Position numbers and translations under genes: made by a program
NCBI RefSeq assembly: GCF_002216065.1
Contig: NZ_CP022282.1
Location: 3,968,001 to 4,032,000 of the forward strand
DNA length: 64,000 bases
Source of the DNA: Chryseobacterium sp. T16E-39
GTDB taxonomy: Bacteria; Bacteroidota; Bacteroidia; Flavobacteriales; Weeksellaceae
Reading direction: 5' to 3'
Notes under the pieces: generated by a model
The model's database searches: none
The model's input: the letters and a program-made list of their open reading frames with translations, nothing else
What the model was told of the DNA's origin: nothing
Part shown: positions 35,046 through 44,341 of the stretch, piece by piece
How positions within the stretch are numbered: the first letter of the stretch is position 1
How the letters are laid out: every line of letters starts with the position of its first letter

Positions 35046-36251
35046 TTAACTTTTAGTAATATACTCTTTGCTTATTTTTGAGAACACCCATGAAATAATG
35101 AAGCCGAATAATGATGCAGTGACCGCAACAATAAGATAGTTTTTGCCAACGATTTTTACAGGGAATGGAAGTGTTTCATTAGCTTTAAAAAATTCCGTGA
35201 ACAATTGGAAATAGCAAAGTGCTGTTCCCAAAATCAATCCGGAAATAATTCCCGAAATAACGATCAGGAGACCTGTATAAAAATAGATCCTTCTTAAATG
35301 GTTTAGAGGGAACCCTAAAGAGATCAGTGACCTTGCCTGTTCTTTTTTATCAAGCTGTAAAATAATAATGGCGCCTGCGAGATTAAAAGTGGTAATAAAT
35401 ATGACTAAAGCAAAAATTAGATAGATAAAAAGCTTTTCTGTATTAATCATTTTCCAGAACGCCGCATTTTCTTCTTCCTTGGTTTTGATATCAATACCTT
35501 TTCCTAATGTGGAAAGAAGCTTACTTTTGATCTGGTCTGCATTTTCCGGACTTTTTAATTTTACAACAATTTGATAAGCAGAATTTTTCGGGAGACTGAG
35601 GAGCTGTTCCGTCAGTTCGATAGGGGAAATGATGTAACTGTCGAGTTGGTCTTTCCCAGGAAAGATACCTGTAACCAGAATATCTTTTTTATTATAAATA
35701 TCTTCTTCTTTACTAATAATCCCTAATCCGGGTTTAGGCATAAAGATCGTGGCATAATCTTTTGAGGAAGCCACCGGAATTGATAATCTGTTGTCTAAAG
35801 AGTTTTCCATTAGTACTTCATTCGAATACTCGAAGCTTGGATAGCTTCCGTAAAAAACATCTCGATTAATAGGATTTACAATGGTGTAAGCGGAATCAAC
35901 ACCCCGCAGATAAGCAATGTCTCCTTTGCCGTTATAATTGATGTAAACCTTTTCTTCAATAACTCTTGAAAAACTAACGATATCCTGATTCTTTTTTAGT
36001 ATATCTTCAATTTTGGTCAGATTTTTTAAAGTTTTTCCTGAAGAACTTTTAATGGTGAGATCAGCATGAAGATTGGAGATCAGATCCTTATTAAGATCTT
36101 CCAGTCCTGAGAAAACGGATATGATAACAAACATTGCAGTTACAGCAACCATCATTGCTCCCACGGATAACCATGTGATAAAAGTAACGGCTGTGCTTCC
36201 TTTTTTAGCTAAAAGGTATCTGGAAGCAATATAAAATGCAATGTTTTTCAA
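35046..36251 (-). CDS. ABC transporter permease, LolC/E or FtsX-like
   Basis: 401 residues. An N-terminal helix (ITWLSVGAMMVAVTAMFVII) follows FYIASRYLLAKKGS, a LolC/LolE-type beginning. A periplasmic domain of about 200 residues comes next (YLRGVDSAY, VTGIFPGKDQ), then three C-terminal helices (LIFALVIFITTFNLAGAII, FYTGLLIVISGIISGLILGT, YLIVAVTASLFGFIISWVF) with SLISLGFPLNHLRRIYFY, the coupling loop. It is likely part of a lipoprotein-release exporter. The ATPase is not adjacent. It begins 3 bases after rbfA. Confidence 0.85.
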   Translation of the reverse strand: MKNIAFYIASRYLLAKKGSTAVTFITWLSVGAMMVAVTAMFVIISVFSGLEDLNKDLISNLHADLTIKSSSGKTLKNLTKIEDILKKNQDIVSFSRVIEEKVYINYNGKGDIAYLRGVDSAYTIVNPINRDVFYGSYPSFEYSNEVLMENSLDNRLSIPVASSKDYATIFMPKPGLGIISKEEDIYNKKDILVTGIFPGKDQLDSYIISPIELTEQLLSLPKNSAYQIVVKLKSPENADQIKSKLLSTLGKGIDIKTKEEENAAFWKMINTEKLFIYLIFALVIFITTFNLAGAIIILQLDKKEQARSLISLGFPLNHLRRIYFYTGLLIVISGIISGLILGTALCYFQLFTEFFKANETLPFPVKIVGKNYLIVAVTASLFGFIISWVFSKISKEYITKS

Positions 36252-36254
36252 GAT

Positions 36255-36614
36255 CTACAGTACAGGATTATCTCCTTCTCCTCTTAATTCTTTTTCAATT
36301 TTTTCAACATCATCCAGAGTGGTATCCAGATAAAAATTAAGCTGCGGAATAATACGCACCTGTTTAGCCATTTTCTGACCTATGAAATTTCTGTATTGGG
36401 TTTTATTTTCCTCGATCTCCTTCATAATGTTAGGACGGAATTCCTGAGGAAAAATGCTTAAGTAAATTTTTGCAATACTTAAATCTGCAGTTACTTTAAC
36501 ATCAGAAACAGAAACTAAAATATTCTGCTTGCTTTCAGCAGACTGTTTGCGGAACAATTCTGCAAAATCTTCCTGTATAATCTGTGCTACTTTTCTTTGT
36601 CTGTTACTTTCCAT
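36255..36614 (-). CDS. rbfA: Ribosome-binding factor A
   Basis: 119 residues, the usual RbfA length. It shows the KH-like fold motifs VAQIIQEDFAELF, VSVSDVKVTADLSIAKIYLS and RNFIGQKMAKQVRIIPQLNF followed by the Asp-rich DTTLDDVEKIEKEL. It helps mature the 30S subunit's 16S rRNA 5' end and in cold adaptation. First gene of the rbfA-permease pair. Confidence 0.93.
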   Translation of the reverse strand: MESNRQRKVAQIIQEDFAELFRKQSAESKQNILVSVSDVKVTADLSIAKIYLSIFPQEFRPNIMKEIEENKTQYRNFIGQKMAKQVRIIPQLNFYLDTTLDDVEKIEKELRGEGDNPVL

Positions 36615-36622
36615 AATTTATG

Positions 36623-36639
36623 CAAATTTACTACTTTTG
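36623..36639. promoter_or_regulatory. Divergent promoter pair between rbfA and the epimerase gene
   Basis: TAAATTTG on the minus strand (36623-36630) points to rbfA, 8 bases before its ATG. TACTTTTG on the plus strand (36632-36639) points to the epimerase ATG at 36706, with a TTTC -33-like box near 36608. The two -7 elements are one base apart, so RNA polymerase binding at one should exclude the other. Confidence 0.5.
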
Positions 36640-36705
36640 TTTGAATTGCTCATTTGAAATGTAATGGGTATTTCAAATTTACGATTTAATTATAGTATTT
36701 TACTT

Positions 36706-37101
36706 ATGAAGTTAGAACATATCGGCATTGCCGTGAAATCTTTAGGTGTTTCCGATGAACTTTTTGAAAAGCTTTTAGGAAAATCTTCTTATAAAAAAGA
36801 AACCGTAGAAAGGGAAGGAGTGGTAACTTCTTTTTATGAAACAGGAGAAAGCAAAATCGAGCTTCTTGAAGCCAGCAATCCTGAGAGTCCGATCTCAAAA
36901 TTCATCGATAAAAAAGGGGAGGGTATCCATCATTTAGCCTTTGGTGTTGAAAACATCGTGGAAGAAGTAAAAAGATTAAAAAAAGAAGGCTTTCAATTTA
37001 TCTCCGAAGAGCCGAAAGAAGGTGCTGATAACAAATTAGTTGTCTTCCTTCATCCCAAATCTACCAATGGAGTACTCGTAGAACTTTGTCAAGAAAAGTG
37101 A
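36706..37101 (+). CDS. mce: Methylmalonyl-CoA epimerase
   Basis: 131 residues in the vicinal-oxygen-chelate fold. MKLEHIGIAVKSL has the first metal-binding His, EGIHHLAFGVENI the second, and FLHPKSTNGVLVELCQ the last ligand Glu. It interconverts R- and S-methylmalonyl-CoA in the propionate/succinyl-CoA route. The frame is open 42 bases upstream, but ATG 36706 begins exactly at the conserved MKLEHIGIAV. Confidence 0.92.
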   Translation: MKLEHIGIAVKSLGVSDELFEKLLGKSSYKKETVEREGVVTSFYETGESKIELLEASNPESPISKFIDKKGEGIHHLAFGVENIVEEVKRLKKEGFQFISEEPKEGADNKLVVFLHPKSTNGVLVELCQEK

Positions 37102-37109
37102 TAAAAAGT

Positions 37110-37139
37110 TTTGTAGTGAAAGAAATTTTACTATTTTTG
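37110..37139 (+). promoter_or_regulatory. Promoter of the tRNA gene
   Basis: A TTTG -33 box (37110-37113) and a TATTTTTG -7 box (37132-37139) with an 18-base spacer match the Bacteroidetes consensus. It lies 27 bases upstream of the tRNA. Confidence 0.65.
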
Positions 37140-37166
37140 CAAGCACAAAATTTAACCAAGTTTTGA

Positions 37167-37240
37167 GGTCCTATAGCTCAGTTGGTTAGAGCACCTGACT
37201 CATAATCAGGTGGTCCCTGGTTCGAGCCCAGGTGGGACCA
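37167..37240 (+). tRNA. tRNA with CAU anticodon (elongator Met or Ile2)
   Basis: 74 bases fold as a cloverleaf: acceptor GGTCCTA / TGGGACC (one G-T pair), D arm AGCTCAGTTGGTTAGAGC, anticodon arm CCTGA-CTCATAA-TCAGG and T arm GGTTCGAGCCC. The discriminator is A and CCA is not encoded. CAU in a CTCATAA loop fits elongator Met and also Ile2 (lysidine-modified); the sequence does not decide between them. Confidence 0.9.
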
Positions 37241-37243
37241 CAC

Positions 37244-37278
37244 AAAAAGCCACTTACAGTAGATGTGAGTGGCTTTTT
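37244..37278 (+). terminator. Terminator after the tRNA
   Basis: AAAAAGCCACT pairs with AGTGGCTTTTT (11 bp), with further TAC/GTG pairing around a 7-base loop, followed by T residues. It starts 4 bases after the tRNA. Confidence 0.85.
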
Positions 37279-37343
37279 TATAGGTTGTAAGGTAATGTCA
37301 AAATTTTATCTCAATTCTAATAATAATTATATCAAAAAAAATC

Positions 37344-37916
37344 ATGAAAAATATTTTACTTAGTTTCTTTGCCATTCTATTAGGTGCTTTCATAATATTC
37401 AATGTTTGGTGGTCTCATGGTGGAGGAAGATTTTTGGGGATCATAGCTTTTTTTGTTATTGCTGGTGGTTCTCTTTTTTTAAGTATTTCTTTGACAAAAA
37501 TTATGATCCCAATCCAGGCAGATATTAGTTTTTCAGTTCTTTCAGAAAAAGATAAATATGAAATTCTCAAACGTTCTATTGGTCAGAAAAAACTAAAAAT
37601 GATCAATATTTGCTACATTTCATTATTTCTGATTTTATTTGCTGCTACAGCCGTTGGATTGGTTATTTCTGTAAACAAATATGAAAAATATCAACTGAAA
37701 ACTTACGGACTTATTCAGAAAGTGAAAATCAATACGATTGAGCATAAAGGAAAGGGGGATCCCTATGCGTTTTTCGATTTTTATCTTGATGGTAAGAAAT
37801 ATTCTACAGACTTAAGTCAGAAAAACTATACTGTAGGTGATAGTGCAACTATTATTTTTTCTACTGATAATACTGATATTGTAGACTGGGCTGAAGACTT
37901 CAATGTCAGTGAATAA
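37344..37916 (+). CDS. Small membrane protein, DUF3592-like
   Basis: 190 residues with three to four hydrophobic helices (NILLSFFAILLGAFIIFNVW, GIIAFFVIAGGSLFLSISLT, YISLFLILFAATAVGLVI) and a soluble C-terminus (FFDFYLDGKKYSTDLSQKNY, VGDSATIIFSTDNTDIVDW) that resembles the DUF3592 beta domain. Function unknown. It is monocistronic. The spacer 37917-38274 that follows carries only short open stretches without starts that look like decayed coding sequence. Confidence 0.55.
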   Translation: MKNILLSFFAILLGAFIIFNVWWSHGGGRFLGIIAFFVIAGGSLFLSISLTKIMIPIQADISFSVLSEKDKYEILKRSIGQKKLKMINICYISLFLILFAATAVGLVISVNKYEKYQLKTYGLIQKVKINTIEHKGKGDPYAFFDFYLDGKKYSTDLSQKNYTVGDSATIIFSTDNTDIVDWAEDFNVSE

Positions 37917-38274
37917 ATAAACCAGTTTTTACTAAACCAACCCAAACAATCTCACCAAGTAAATGGATATTAAGCATCAGTTCACTTATCATGATTGTTT
38001 TATCTTTTTCAGCTTATGTTGTTCAGTCACCTACATTTCCTGAAATTTTATTTACTCAGCCATTCTGTATAGTATTTTGATATAAAATGTAATATTATAT
38101 CTGTTGCTTTTATTTACTGGTATTTAAGCAAAGGACATCGACGATCGATCCATCAAATTTTATAATGACTGCAAAATCAGATGAAAAGATTAGGCAGTTG
38201 AACTATCTGCCAGGAATATATGTGCTATTAGTGAGATTATAAGGTCCGTAAATAAAATTACTTTTCAATGCCAA

Positions 38275-40838
38275 TTAAAAATTATATTTCAGCCCACCGG
38301 TAATGTAGCCTTGTAAAGCTGTTATAGAGGCTTCATCGGTACCTAATTGTGAAGTGTAACTATTTATATAATTGAAGGATTTAAGATTCAAAATATTATT
38401 AAATCTTATGTTATATTCCCAGTCAGACTTTTCTTTTCGATAAGATACCTGTCCACCAATTAAAAAATTTCTTAATGTATTCTGTTCAGTTTTCTGGATT
38501 AAATACTCTCCCAGAATATTTCCTATTAATTCTTTTTTATATTCGTTCTTATACCCAATGATATTTTTAGATTATCTTGTTTAGAGTTTGTATTAAAGAA
38601 ACTTTGCTCAAAAATACCTTTTGTGAAAGTGTACCCCAGATCAAATTGTAAAGGTCTGTTTTTAAAATTAGTCGATAATTTTTGAGAAAGCTCAAAGTTG
38701 TAAATAGAAGTTACATTATTATTTCCTGCAATAAAATTTGAATCTTTAAAAATAGATCCCGAAAATTTTGATTTCAAATTCAGACTTTTTGATAGTCTGT
38801 TGTCACTGGAAAGCACTGAGACATATCTGTCTTTAGATTGTCCTATAGTATTTTGTAAAGCTGAAAATGTTCCAAAGTTTTTTAAATCAGAAGTGATACT
38901 TGGCTTAATCTTCTCATATATAAAAATAAAAAACAGTAAAGAACCTTTTTCCATATTAAACCTGTTCCAGGTGAATTTGTAGTTTTCGATATTACTTAAC
39001 AGATCAGGCGTCAGTAATCCATTTTGGGAAGAAGATAATTCTTTTGTATATACAGGGCTATATTGAAGAAGTCTTATGTTGGGAGTTGTATATCTGGAAT
39101 TATATTCTATTCCGATCTCCGTGCTAGCTTCCGATTTCGGGCTATATTTTATTTTAAAGCTTTTTTCAAAATAGTGTTTTTCGGACTCATTTATGGTGAG
39201 AAAATGAGAACTTAACGATCCGGAAAAATCAAATTTACCAAACTGTTTATAGAAGCTTAAATCATTTATATAATGATATATCTTTATCTTTTTGCTTTCA
39301 TTGGTTTGAGAAGCAAACTCTAAGAGTTCAGATGCATCTTTTTTGTAAGAAAGCCCGGAATGAAAGTTGAAATTTACAAGCTTATTTTTATTTTTCAAAT
39401 AAGCATCTAACGAATATTTATTTGAAGTGATATCATATCTTTGAGAAAGAAAATCGTTATTCGTTAAGAACAGATTGTTATTGGAAAGCACATTCAATCT
39501 ACCCGAATAATTTTCATTTAATTGGCTTAAGGCTAATATTATTTTTGAATTATTCATTTGCTTATTCCAGGATAGAAAGTTGCTCAGATTATTATTTTTT
39601 ACAGTATTCCGGATGTCATAAAAAGTAGAAGCTTCAGAATAACGTTCAGTTTGTTGATTGAAATTATCCTGAGTAGGGTTGTATCCAAAATTGTAATATA
39701 AAAAGCTTTTGTCATCAAAACTCTTTTTAATTTTAATCTGGGTTGTTCCTAAATAACCTTTATTTTTTTCTGCCTTTTGTTCATTGAAATTATAATTTTG
39801 CGGTTGCCCTTCAAATGCAGTTCTTTTTGTAGTTGAAAGTTTTTCCAAACTGGCATTATTTAAAATTGAAAATGCAGTGATGCTAAAACTCTTTTTTGAT
39901 TTGGAATATTGTAAAGCTCCAAACTGATTAGATTTAGATTTTACTTTATTATCATTATTTAAAAAAGAAGGGATCTCCACATCCACAGAACTGCTCGAAT
40001 TTTCTATGTTTTCCTGAGAATTCATTTCATAGAAATCCATAAAGCTAATTGGGTCTTTAGCAATATTATTTGCATCTGCAATTAAAGCAAGATTACCGAT
40101 TTTACCAAGCTTAAATAGATTAGAATGAGCAAGATAAGAATTTTTAGTACCATAATTTCCTTCAATATTTCCTGTTATTTTTCCTTTGTATTCTTCTTTT
40201 AATTTTAAATTTAAAGCGGTGGATTGGTTTCCACTTAAAGTAGTGAAATTCTGCCAGAGATCAATCCCACTAATCATATCAGCTGAAAGATTTTGAGTTG
40301 CTATTTTATGATTTTTTCCAAAAAATTCATTTCCTTCGACCAAAACCTGACCAATTGTATTTCCTTTGTAGGTTACTTTCCCATTATCTGAAATATCTAA
40401 CCCCGGAAGTTTTTTAATCAGATCTTCCGTGGTTCTTTCTGTTCCGTCGCGAACAGCTTTTAAGTTAAAAGAAATTGTATCTTCTTTTGCTTTTGCTATT
40501 TTAGGACGGGATTTTATTTCGACCTCCTGTATTTCTTGTACCTGTGGTTCTAAAACGATTTCAAAATCAGATTGATCAAGAGTGTTGATCTCAAGGATTT
40601 TTGTTTTATAAAAAACAGAAGTGAATTTTAAAGAAAAAACCCCCTTTTCAGAGAGTTCAAATATACATTGTCCTGCATTATTAGTTTTTTTGAAATCTAT
40701 TGTTTTACCATTTTTAATGAGTTGTACATTTACATTTTCAGAAGATTTATTTGTATTGTCTTTTATTTTAATGTGAATACTTTGAGACCATGCTATTGAA
40801 AAACTCATTAAAAATAGAACGTATAGTAATTTCTGCAT
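38275..40838 (-). pseudogene. TonB-dependent receptor-like outer-membrane protein, frameshifted near its C-terminus
   Basis: Signal peptide (MQKLLYVLFLMSFSIAWSQ), carboxypeptidase-regulatory-like domain, plug region (TEDLIKKLPGLDISDNGKVT, VLVEGNEFFGKNHKIATQNL) and barrel strands. The first frame ends at 38526 after IRTNIKKN. One extra base in the A6 run (minus strand, 38533-38538) would continue the frame as IKKELIGNILGEYLIQ through ITGGLKYNF to 38275, a normal barrel ending in Phe, about 854 residues. The shift may be a sequencing error, phase variation or true decay. It is 4 bases downstream of the GLPGLI gene, the usual partner. Confidence 0.8.
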
Positions 40839-40842
40839 TATT

Positions 40843-41595
40843 TTAAAGCTTTATTTCTTCAAAAGTAGGTTTGCTTCTTTGCTCATTAACCTCTTTTAAT
40901 TTTTTATCATAGTCTTCATTTTTAAATACTTTTAATCTTGTATTAATTTTTTCAATATCAGACTCTTTTGCATCATTGCTAATTTTTGTGGCAGTTATGG
41001 TATAGTTTTCAGTTTCAACTCTTAAAACGAGTCCCGGGAAATTATTAAATGAAAAAGGACCAGCAGAAATAGGAATCGCTTCCGTATACCAAACTTTATA
41101 ATTTGTCATTGAATCAAAACTTACTTCAACCAGTTTACAAACATAGTTGTCTATATTCATCGTATCATCTTTGTACTCTATTTTCGCAAATTTTGTGTCT
41201 TTATAGCCGTAAAATTCTTCATTAGTATCTTTAAAATTATGATAAGCATAATTGCCGTCATCATTTTTATTATGGTACATTTTTAGTTCGATTTCTTTAT
41301 AGATTTCTCTTTTATGAATTTGTACATCATTTTCCTTTTTGTCTCCTGCATTATGGGATATTGAATTACGGGGAATGGACTTAAAAAATGAATATCCATC
41401 TGTATAATAAAGAAAATATTTCTGCGGCTTTTTACGCTCGGTATTTACTTTGTCCTGGTATTCTTTTGTTAAATTACTATTATGGTCTATATCTTTTAGG
41501 TCATATTTTTCATATTCAACCTTTAGATGTTGGGAGGAAATCAGGATGTTGATCAGTAATGTAGCTAATAAAATTAATTTAATTCTAAATTTCAT
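40843..41595 (-). CDS. GLPGLI family protein
   Basis: About 250 residues with signal peptide MKFRIKLILLATLLINILIS. The family landmark is AGPFSFNNFPGLVLRVETEN, the variant of the GLPGLI motif, preceded by YKVWYTEAIPIS and followed by TATKISND. Such proteins are found beside TonB-like receptors in Flavobacteriia and are believed to act in the envelope; function unknown. The frame opens 165 bases further upstream, but the chosen ATG 41595 is the only one followed by a signal peptide. A terminator lies between this gene and the next gene upstream. Confidence 0.8.
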   Translation of the reverse strand: MKFRIKLILLATLLINILISSQHLKVEYEKYDLKDIDHNSNLTKEYQDKVNTERKKPQKYFLYYTDGYSFFKSIPRNSISHNAGDKKENDVQIHKREIYKEIELKMYHNKNDDGNYAYHNFKDTNEEFYGYKDTKFAKIEYKDDTMNIDNYVCKLVEVSFDSMTNYKVWYTEAIPISAGPFSFNNFPGLVLRVETENYTITATKISNDAKESDIEKINTRLKVFKNEDYDKKLKEVNEQRSKPTFEEIKL

Positions 41596-41612
41596 ATTTA
41601 TTATATTTAAAA

Positions 41613-41643
41613 AATAGTGTGTATTAAAATTATACACACTATT
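41613..41643 (-). terminator. Terminator after the small secreted Cys protein
   Basis: A 12-bp perfect stem (AATAGTGTGTAT / ATACACACTATT) with a 7-base loop is followed on the minus strand by six T. It separates the small secreted protein from the GLPGLI and receptor genes; attenuation between them is possible. Confidence 0.8.
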
Positions 41644-41653
41644 CAGTTTAGTT

Positions 41654-41950
41654 CTAAGGATTTGGATTTCCGTCAACAAAAGTAGTTCTTGGATCGTTTG
41701 CTCCACACCAGCTAGATGTTTGTGCTGTGTGCTGTTGTGTATTAACATATGTCTGACCATCCATTCCTACGGAAGTAGTCTCAGTAGTCCAGCTCCAGAT
41801 TGTTGTACAGATTTTACGAAGTTGTACATCAATCTCTTTTTGTTCTTTAGTTTTAGAATCTACATTAGTCTTAATGTTTACAACATTTTCTTTTGCGAAC
41901 CCTAAAGTTGTTCCGCCTAATAAGATTGCTCCTAATAATACTTTTTTCAT
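41654..41950 (-). CDS. Small secreted protein of the RiPP island
   Basis: 98 residues. Signal peptide MKKVLLGAILLGGTTLGFA, then a Thr/Ser-rich chain with two Cys (LRKICTTIWSWTTETTSVGM and TAQTSSWCGANDPRTTF) and a Pro/Asn end. No family is recognised. It sits between the AraC regulator and the GLPGLI gene on the same strand. It could be a substrate, an accessory or an immunity factor; nothing in the sequence decides. Confidence 0.6.
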   Translation of the reverse strand: MKKVLLGAILLGGTTLGFAKENVVNIKTNVDSKTKEQKEIDVQLRKICTTIWSWTTETTSVGMDGQTYVNTQQHTAQTSSWCGANDPRTTFVDGNPNP

Positions 41951-42120
41951 TTTTTTAACTATTTAAAATATGCTATTATTTTTTTGTCATATGATCCCTG
42001 ACATGGGTTTGCTGATCAGCTCTATTTATACTTTTCATACTGCGCATTATGAAAAGAAAATATTATGTTTTGTCTGAGGCAAAGATGCAGCAAAGCGAAA
42101 TTACTTTACAAGTGATCGCT

Positions 42121-42164
42121 TTATAAATTCAAGAATCAATAGGTATAGATTCTTGAATTTATAA
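42121..42164. repeat. 17-bp perfect inverted repeat between the regulator and the small secreted protein
   Basis: Arms at 42121-42137 and 42148-42164 are exact complements with a 10-base loop. The right arm contains the 18-mer TAGATTCTTGAATTTATA (42146-42163), which recurs at 44033-44050 and, with one change, at 62428-62445. It lies 26 bases after the regulator's stop codon, so it may also act as a terminator. Confidence 0.8.
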
Positions 42165-42190
42165 GTTTTAAATAGTGTAAAATGAGTGTT

Positions 42191-43906
42191 TTATGCTTTT
42201 TTTATTTCTAGGGCTTCAATTTCTTTTAAATAAATGGAAAGAGTTGTTCCTGTTCTTTTTTTGAAAGCTAATGTGAAAGCCTGCTCGTTATTGTATCCCA
42301 GTTCTTCAGCAATAAATGGTATTTTATAGGATCTGAATTTTCTATCATTTGCTAATCTGCTAATTGCATAATCAATACGAAGATCATTCAAATAGGTTGC
42401 GAAATTTTTTTCTTTATAAATGTTGATAATCTCAGATAGATATCGGGAATTTGTTTTTGCTTTTTTTGCAACACTATTTAAAGTAATTCCTTTTTGAAGA
42501 AATTGCCTTTTTGCCTCAAAAGAATCGAGTTCTCTTAGAATGTTTTGTGCAACATCCTCGGAAGTAGCTCTGATAATTTTAGATTCTGTATTTTCAAAAT
42601 TTACTACTTTAGATGGCGGATCATCTAATTCGTCCTTTGTTATTTGTACTTCAACCTTATTGTATACAGACTGCAATAATTCCTGAGCAATTTTTTTATA
42701 TTTCCTTTCTGATTTATAATATAAGAATAATACTAAAGCAAGTACCAATGTTAGAATACCAATAGAAAAATAGAGAATTATTTTTCTGTTTTCAAGTTCC
42801 GAGATGATTTTAGCTTTTTCATTAACAAGACTTGGTGTATCATATCTTCTGGGAAGCTCTCTTGATACATACCTAAACCGGGAATCAAGCTGCTTATCAA
42901 TATTTAAAAACCGATCAATATAATAAAGTTGCTTTTCTTTATCACCTTTTTCCTTGTAATATCCTATAATATAAGGATACACTTCACGAAGCTCAGGGAA
43001 AGTACTATTGTTCTTTTTTATCAAAGAGTCTATTGCCAAAAAGTTTTGCATAGCTTTTTCTTTTTGTCCCATTCCTGCATATGACTGTCCAAGATAGAAT
43101 GTCGCATAATTTATACTTAATGCATCTGAACCGGATTTAATAAAATATTGCCTGGAACTCATTAAATTATTGACAGCATCTTTGTAATTTTTTACCTTTA
43201 GATTGTACAGTCCGGATAATGATAAATATTGATTATAACGATAAATATTATCCTTTTGAAATGATTTTAGGCCTTCTCCGATAAGTACCTTAGCAGAGTC
43301 TAGCTTTTCAATATCAAGATAAGTACTTGCTAAACTTAAATGAATATCAGAAAGTTCATTTTTACTAAGGTATGGAGCATTATATAAATAAAATCTTAGT
43401 TTTTTTGCAGCTTCATAATGTTTTCCAATATAGTTATTAAGGTATGCAATACTTACTTCTGCAAAAGCAATTTGTCGTTTATTACCTTTTTCCTGAGCAA
43501 ACTTTAAACCTAATACATAGTTATTCAGGGCTTCTTTTTGATGATCGTAGCGGAAATATATATTTCCCCTTAATAAATAGAGACGTGCAGGATAAGTTTC
43601 TTTTTTTGAATTTCTTGTAGATATTTGCACACTATCAAGATATTTTAGCGCATTGGGAAATGATTCATTAAAATGCATGAGAACATAGCCCTCCACAATT
43701 TTTTCACTATTTTTTTCACTTTTGGCTTTTTCAAGATAATAATGACTGATCAAATTTGCATCCTTAATCTTATCAATACTGTTGTATTCATAGTATTTTG
43801 TTTCTAATTCGGAGAATGAGTATTTTTTTAGGGTGTCGGGCTGATTAGTTTGTGCTACTAATACACGAAAAGATAGAAGGAGTAAAAAAATAAGTCTAAT
43901 TTTCAT
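42191..43906 (-). CDS. TPR-containing, membrane-anchored AraC-type regulator
   Basis: 571 residues. Signal sequence MKIRLIFLLLLSFRVLVAQ, about 320 residues of TPR-like helices (LYLLRGNIYFRYDHQKEALN, FYLGQSYAGMGQKEKAMQNF), one membrane helix (IILYFSIGILTLVLALVLFL at about 372-393), and a C-terminal AraC HTH: FLQKGITLNSVAKKAKTNSR, YLNDLRIDYAISRL, PFIAEELGYNNEQAFTLAFK. This layout (periplasmic TPR sensor, TM, cytoplasmic HTH) is common in Flavobacteriia. It is divergent from the RiPP precursor gene, so it is a good candidate regulator of the island. Confidence 0.8.
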   Translation of the reverse strand: MKIRLIFLLLLSFRVLVAQTNQPDTLKKYSFSELETKYYEYNSIDKIKDANLISHYYLEKAKSEKNSEKIVEGYVLMHFNESFPNALKYLDSVQISTRNSKKETYPARLYLLRGNIYFRYDHQKEALNNYVLGLKFAQEKGNKRQIAFAEVSIAYLNNYIGKHYEAAKKLRFYLYNAPYLSKNELSDIHLSLASTYLDIEKLDSAKVLIGEGLKSFQKDNIYRYNQYLSLSGLYNLKVKNYKDAVNNLMSSRQYFIKSGSDALSINYATFYLGQSYAGMGQKEKAMQNFLAIDSLIKKNNSTFPELREVYPYIIGYYKEKGDKEKQLYYIDRFLNIDKQLDSRFRYVSRELPRRYDTPSLVNEKAKIISELENRKIILYFSIGILTLVLALVLFLYYKSERKYKKIAQELLQSVYNKVEVQITKDELDDPPSKVVNFENTESKIIRATSEDVAQNILRELDSFEAKRQFLQKGITLNSVAKKAKTNSRYLSEIINIYKEKNFATYLNDLRIDYAISRLANDRKFRSYKIPFIAEELGYNNEQAFTLAFKKRTGTTLSIYLKEIEALEIKKA

Positions 43907-44032
43907 TATTAATTTTCAAATATGTTGTAAAAATATTATTTTAATTTATCATAAGTCCAATGGTTTCATTTTTTTTTGATTTTCTATAGTAAATGATTGT
44001 CATTTAGATATTTATTGTTGGTATTGTGTTGA

Positions 44033-44050
44033 TAGATTCTTGAATTTATA
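44033..44050. promoter_or_regulatory. Candidate operator in the regulator-RiPP divergent region
   Basis: TAGATTCTTGAATTTATA, identical to 42146-42163, forms an imperfect palindrome with its flanking bases. It lies 72 bases before the precursor ATG and 126 bases before the regulator ATG. The spacer 43907-44122 otherwise holds no recognisable gene. Confidence 0.5.
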
Positions 44051-44122
44051 GAAGTACTCTTTAGTATATTGAAAAAATATTATTTTATTTGCCAACGATT
44101 TTAGTTTAAAATAATTTGAAAA

Positions 44123-44326
44123 ATGAAAAAACGAAAGCAAGTTCAAAGTGAAAAAAAGTTATCTTTGATAAAATTACAGCTTAGTAAAATTAATAACATG
44201 GCTAGTATTCATGGAGGTATACGATTACCAATTCAAGAAGTAATTGGTGATGGTTCTGACGGATGTATATTTCCAGAAGATGCCAGCGCTCCTGTAGACC
44301 ATGGTATTAAACCACCTACACAATAA
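44123..44326 (+). CDS. Class I lanthipeptide-like RiPP precursor
   Basis: 67 residues. The leader contains KKLSLIKLQLSKINN, the pattern K-L-x-L-x-K-x-x-L/I-x-K-I/L-x-N of Bacteroidetes class I lanthipeptide leaders, followed by MASIHGG. The predicted core after Gly32 is about 35 residues with one Cys (C48), Ser45, Ser55 and Thr66. SDGC (45-48) could form a two-residue-spaced lanthionine ring like the TPGC ring of nisin. With one Cys only one ring is possible. Divergent from the regulator and followed 15 bases later by the peptidase gene. Confidence 0.75.
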   Translation: MKKRKQVQSEKKLSLIKLQLSKINNMASIHGGIRLPIQEVIGDGSDGCIFPEDASAPVDHGIKPPTQ

Positions 44327-44341
44327 TTTTGTAGAAACTTT

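Noticed and set aside
37917..38274. Possible small gene in the spacer after the DUF3592-like gene
   Set aside because: Only an ATG-less stretch reading like a short membrane tail (SLIMIVLSFSAYVVQ) was seen, too short and without start; likely decayed sequence.
42001..42120. Small peptide on the minus strand (about 19 codons, MRSMKSINRADQQTH)
   Set aside because: No start context, no leader motif and no conservation evidence; considered chance.
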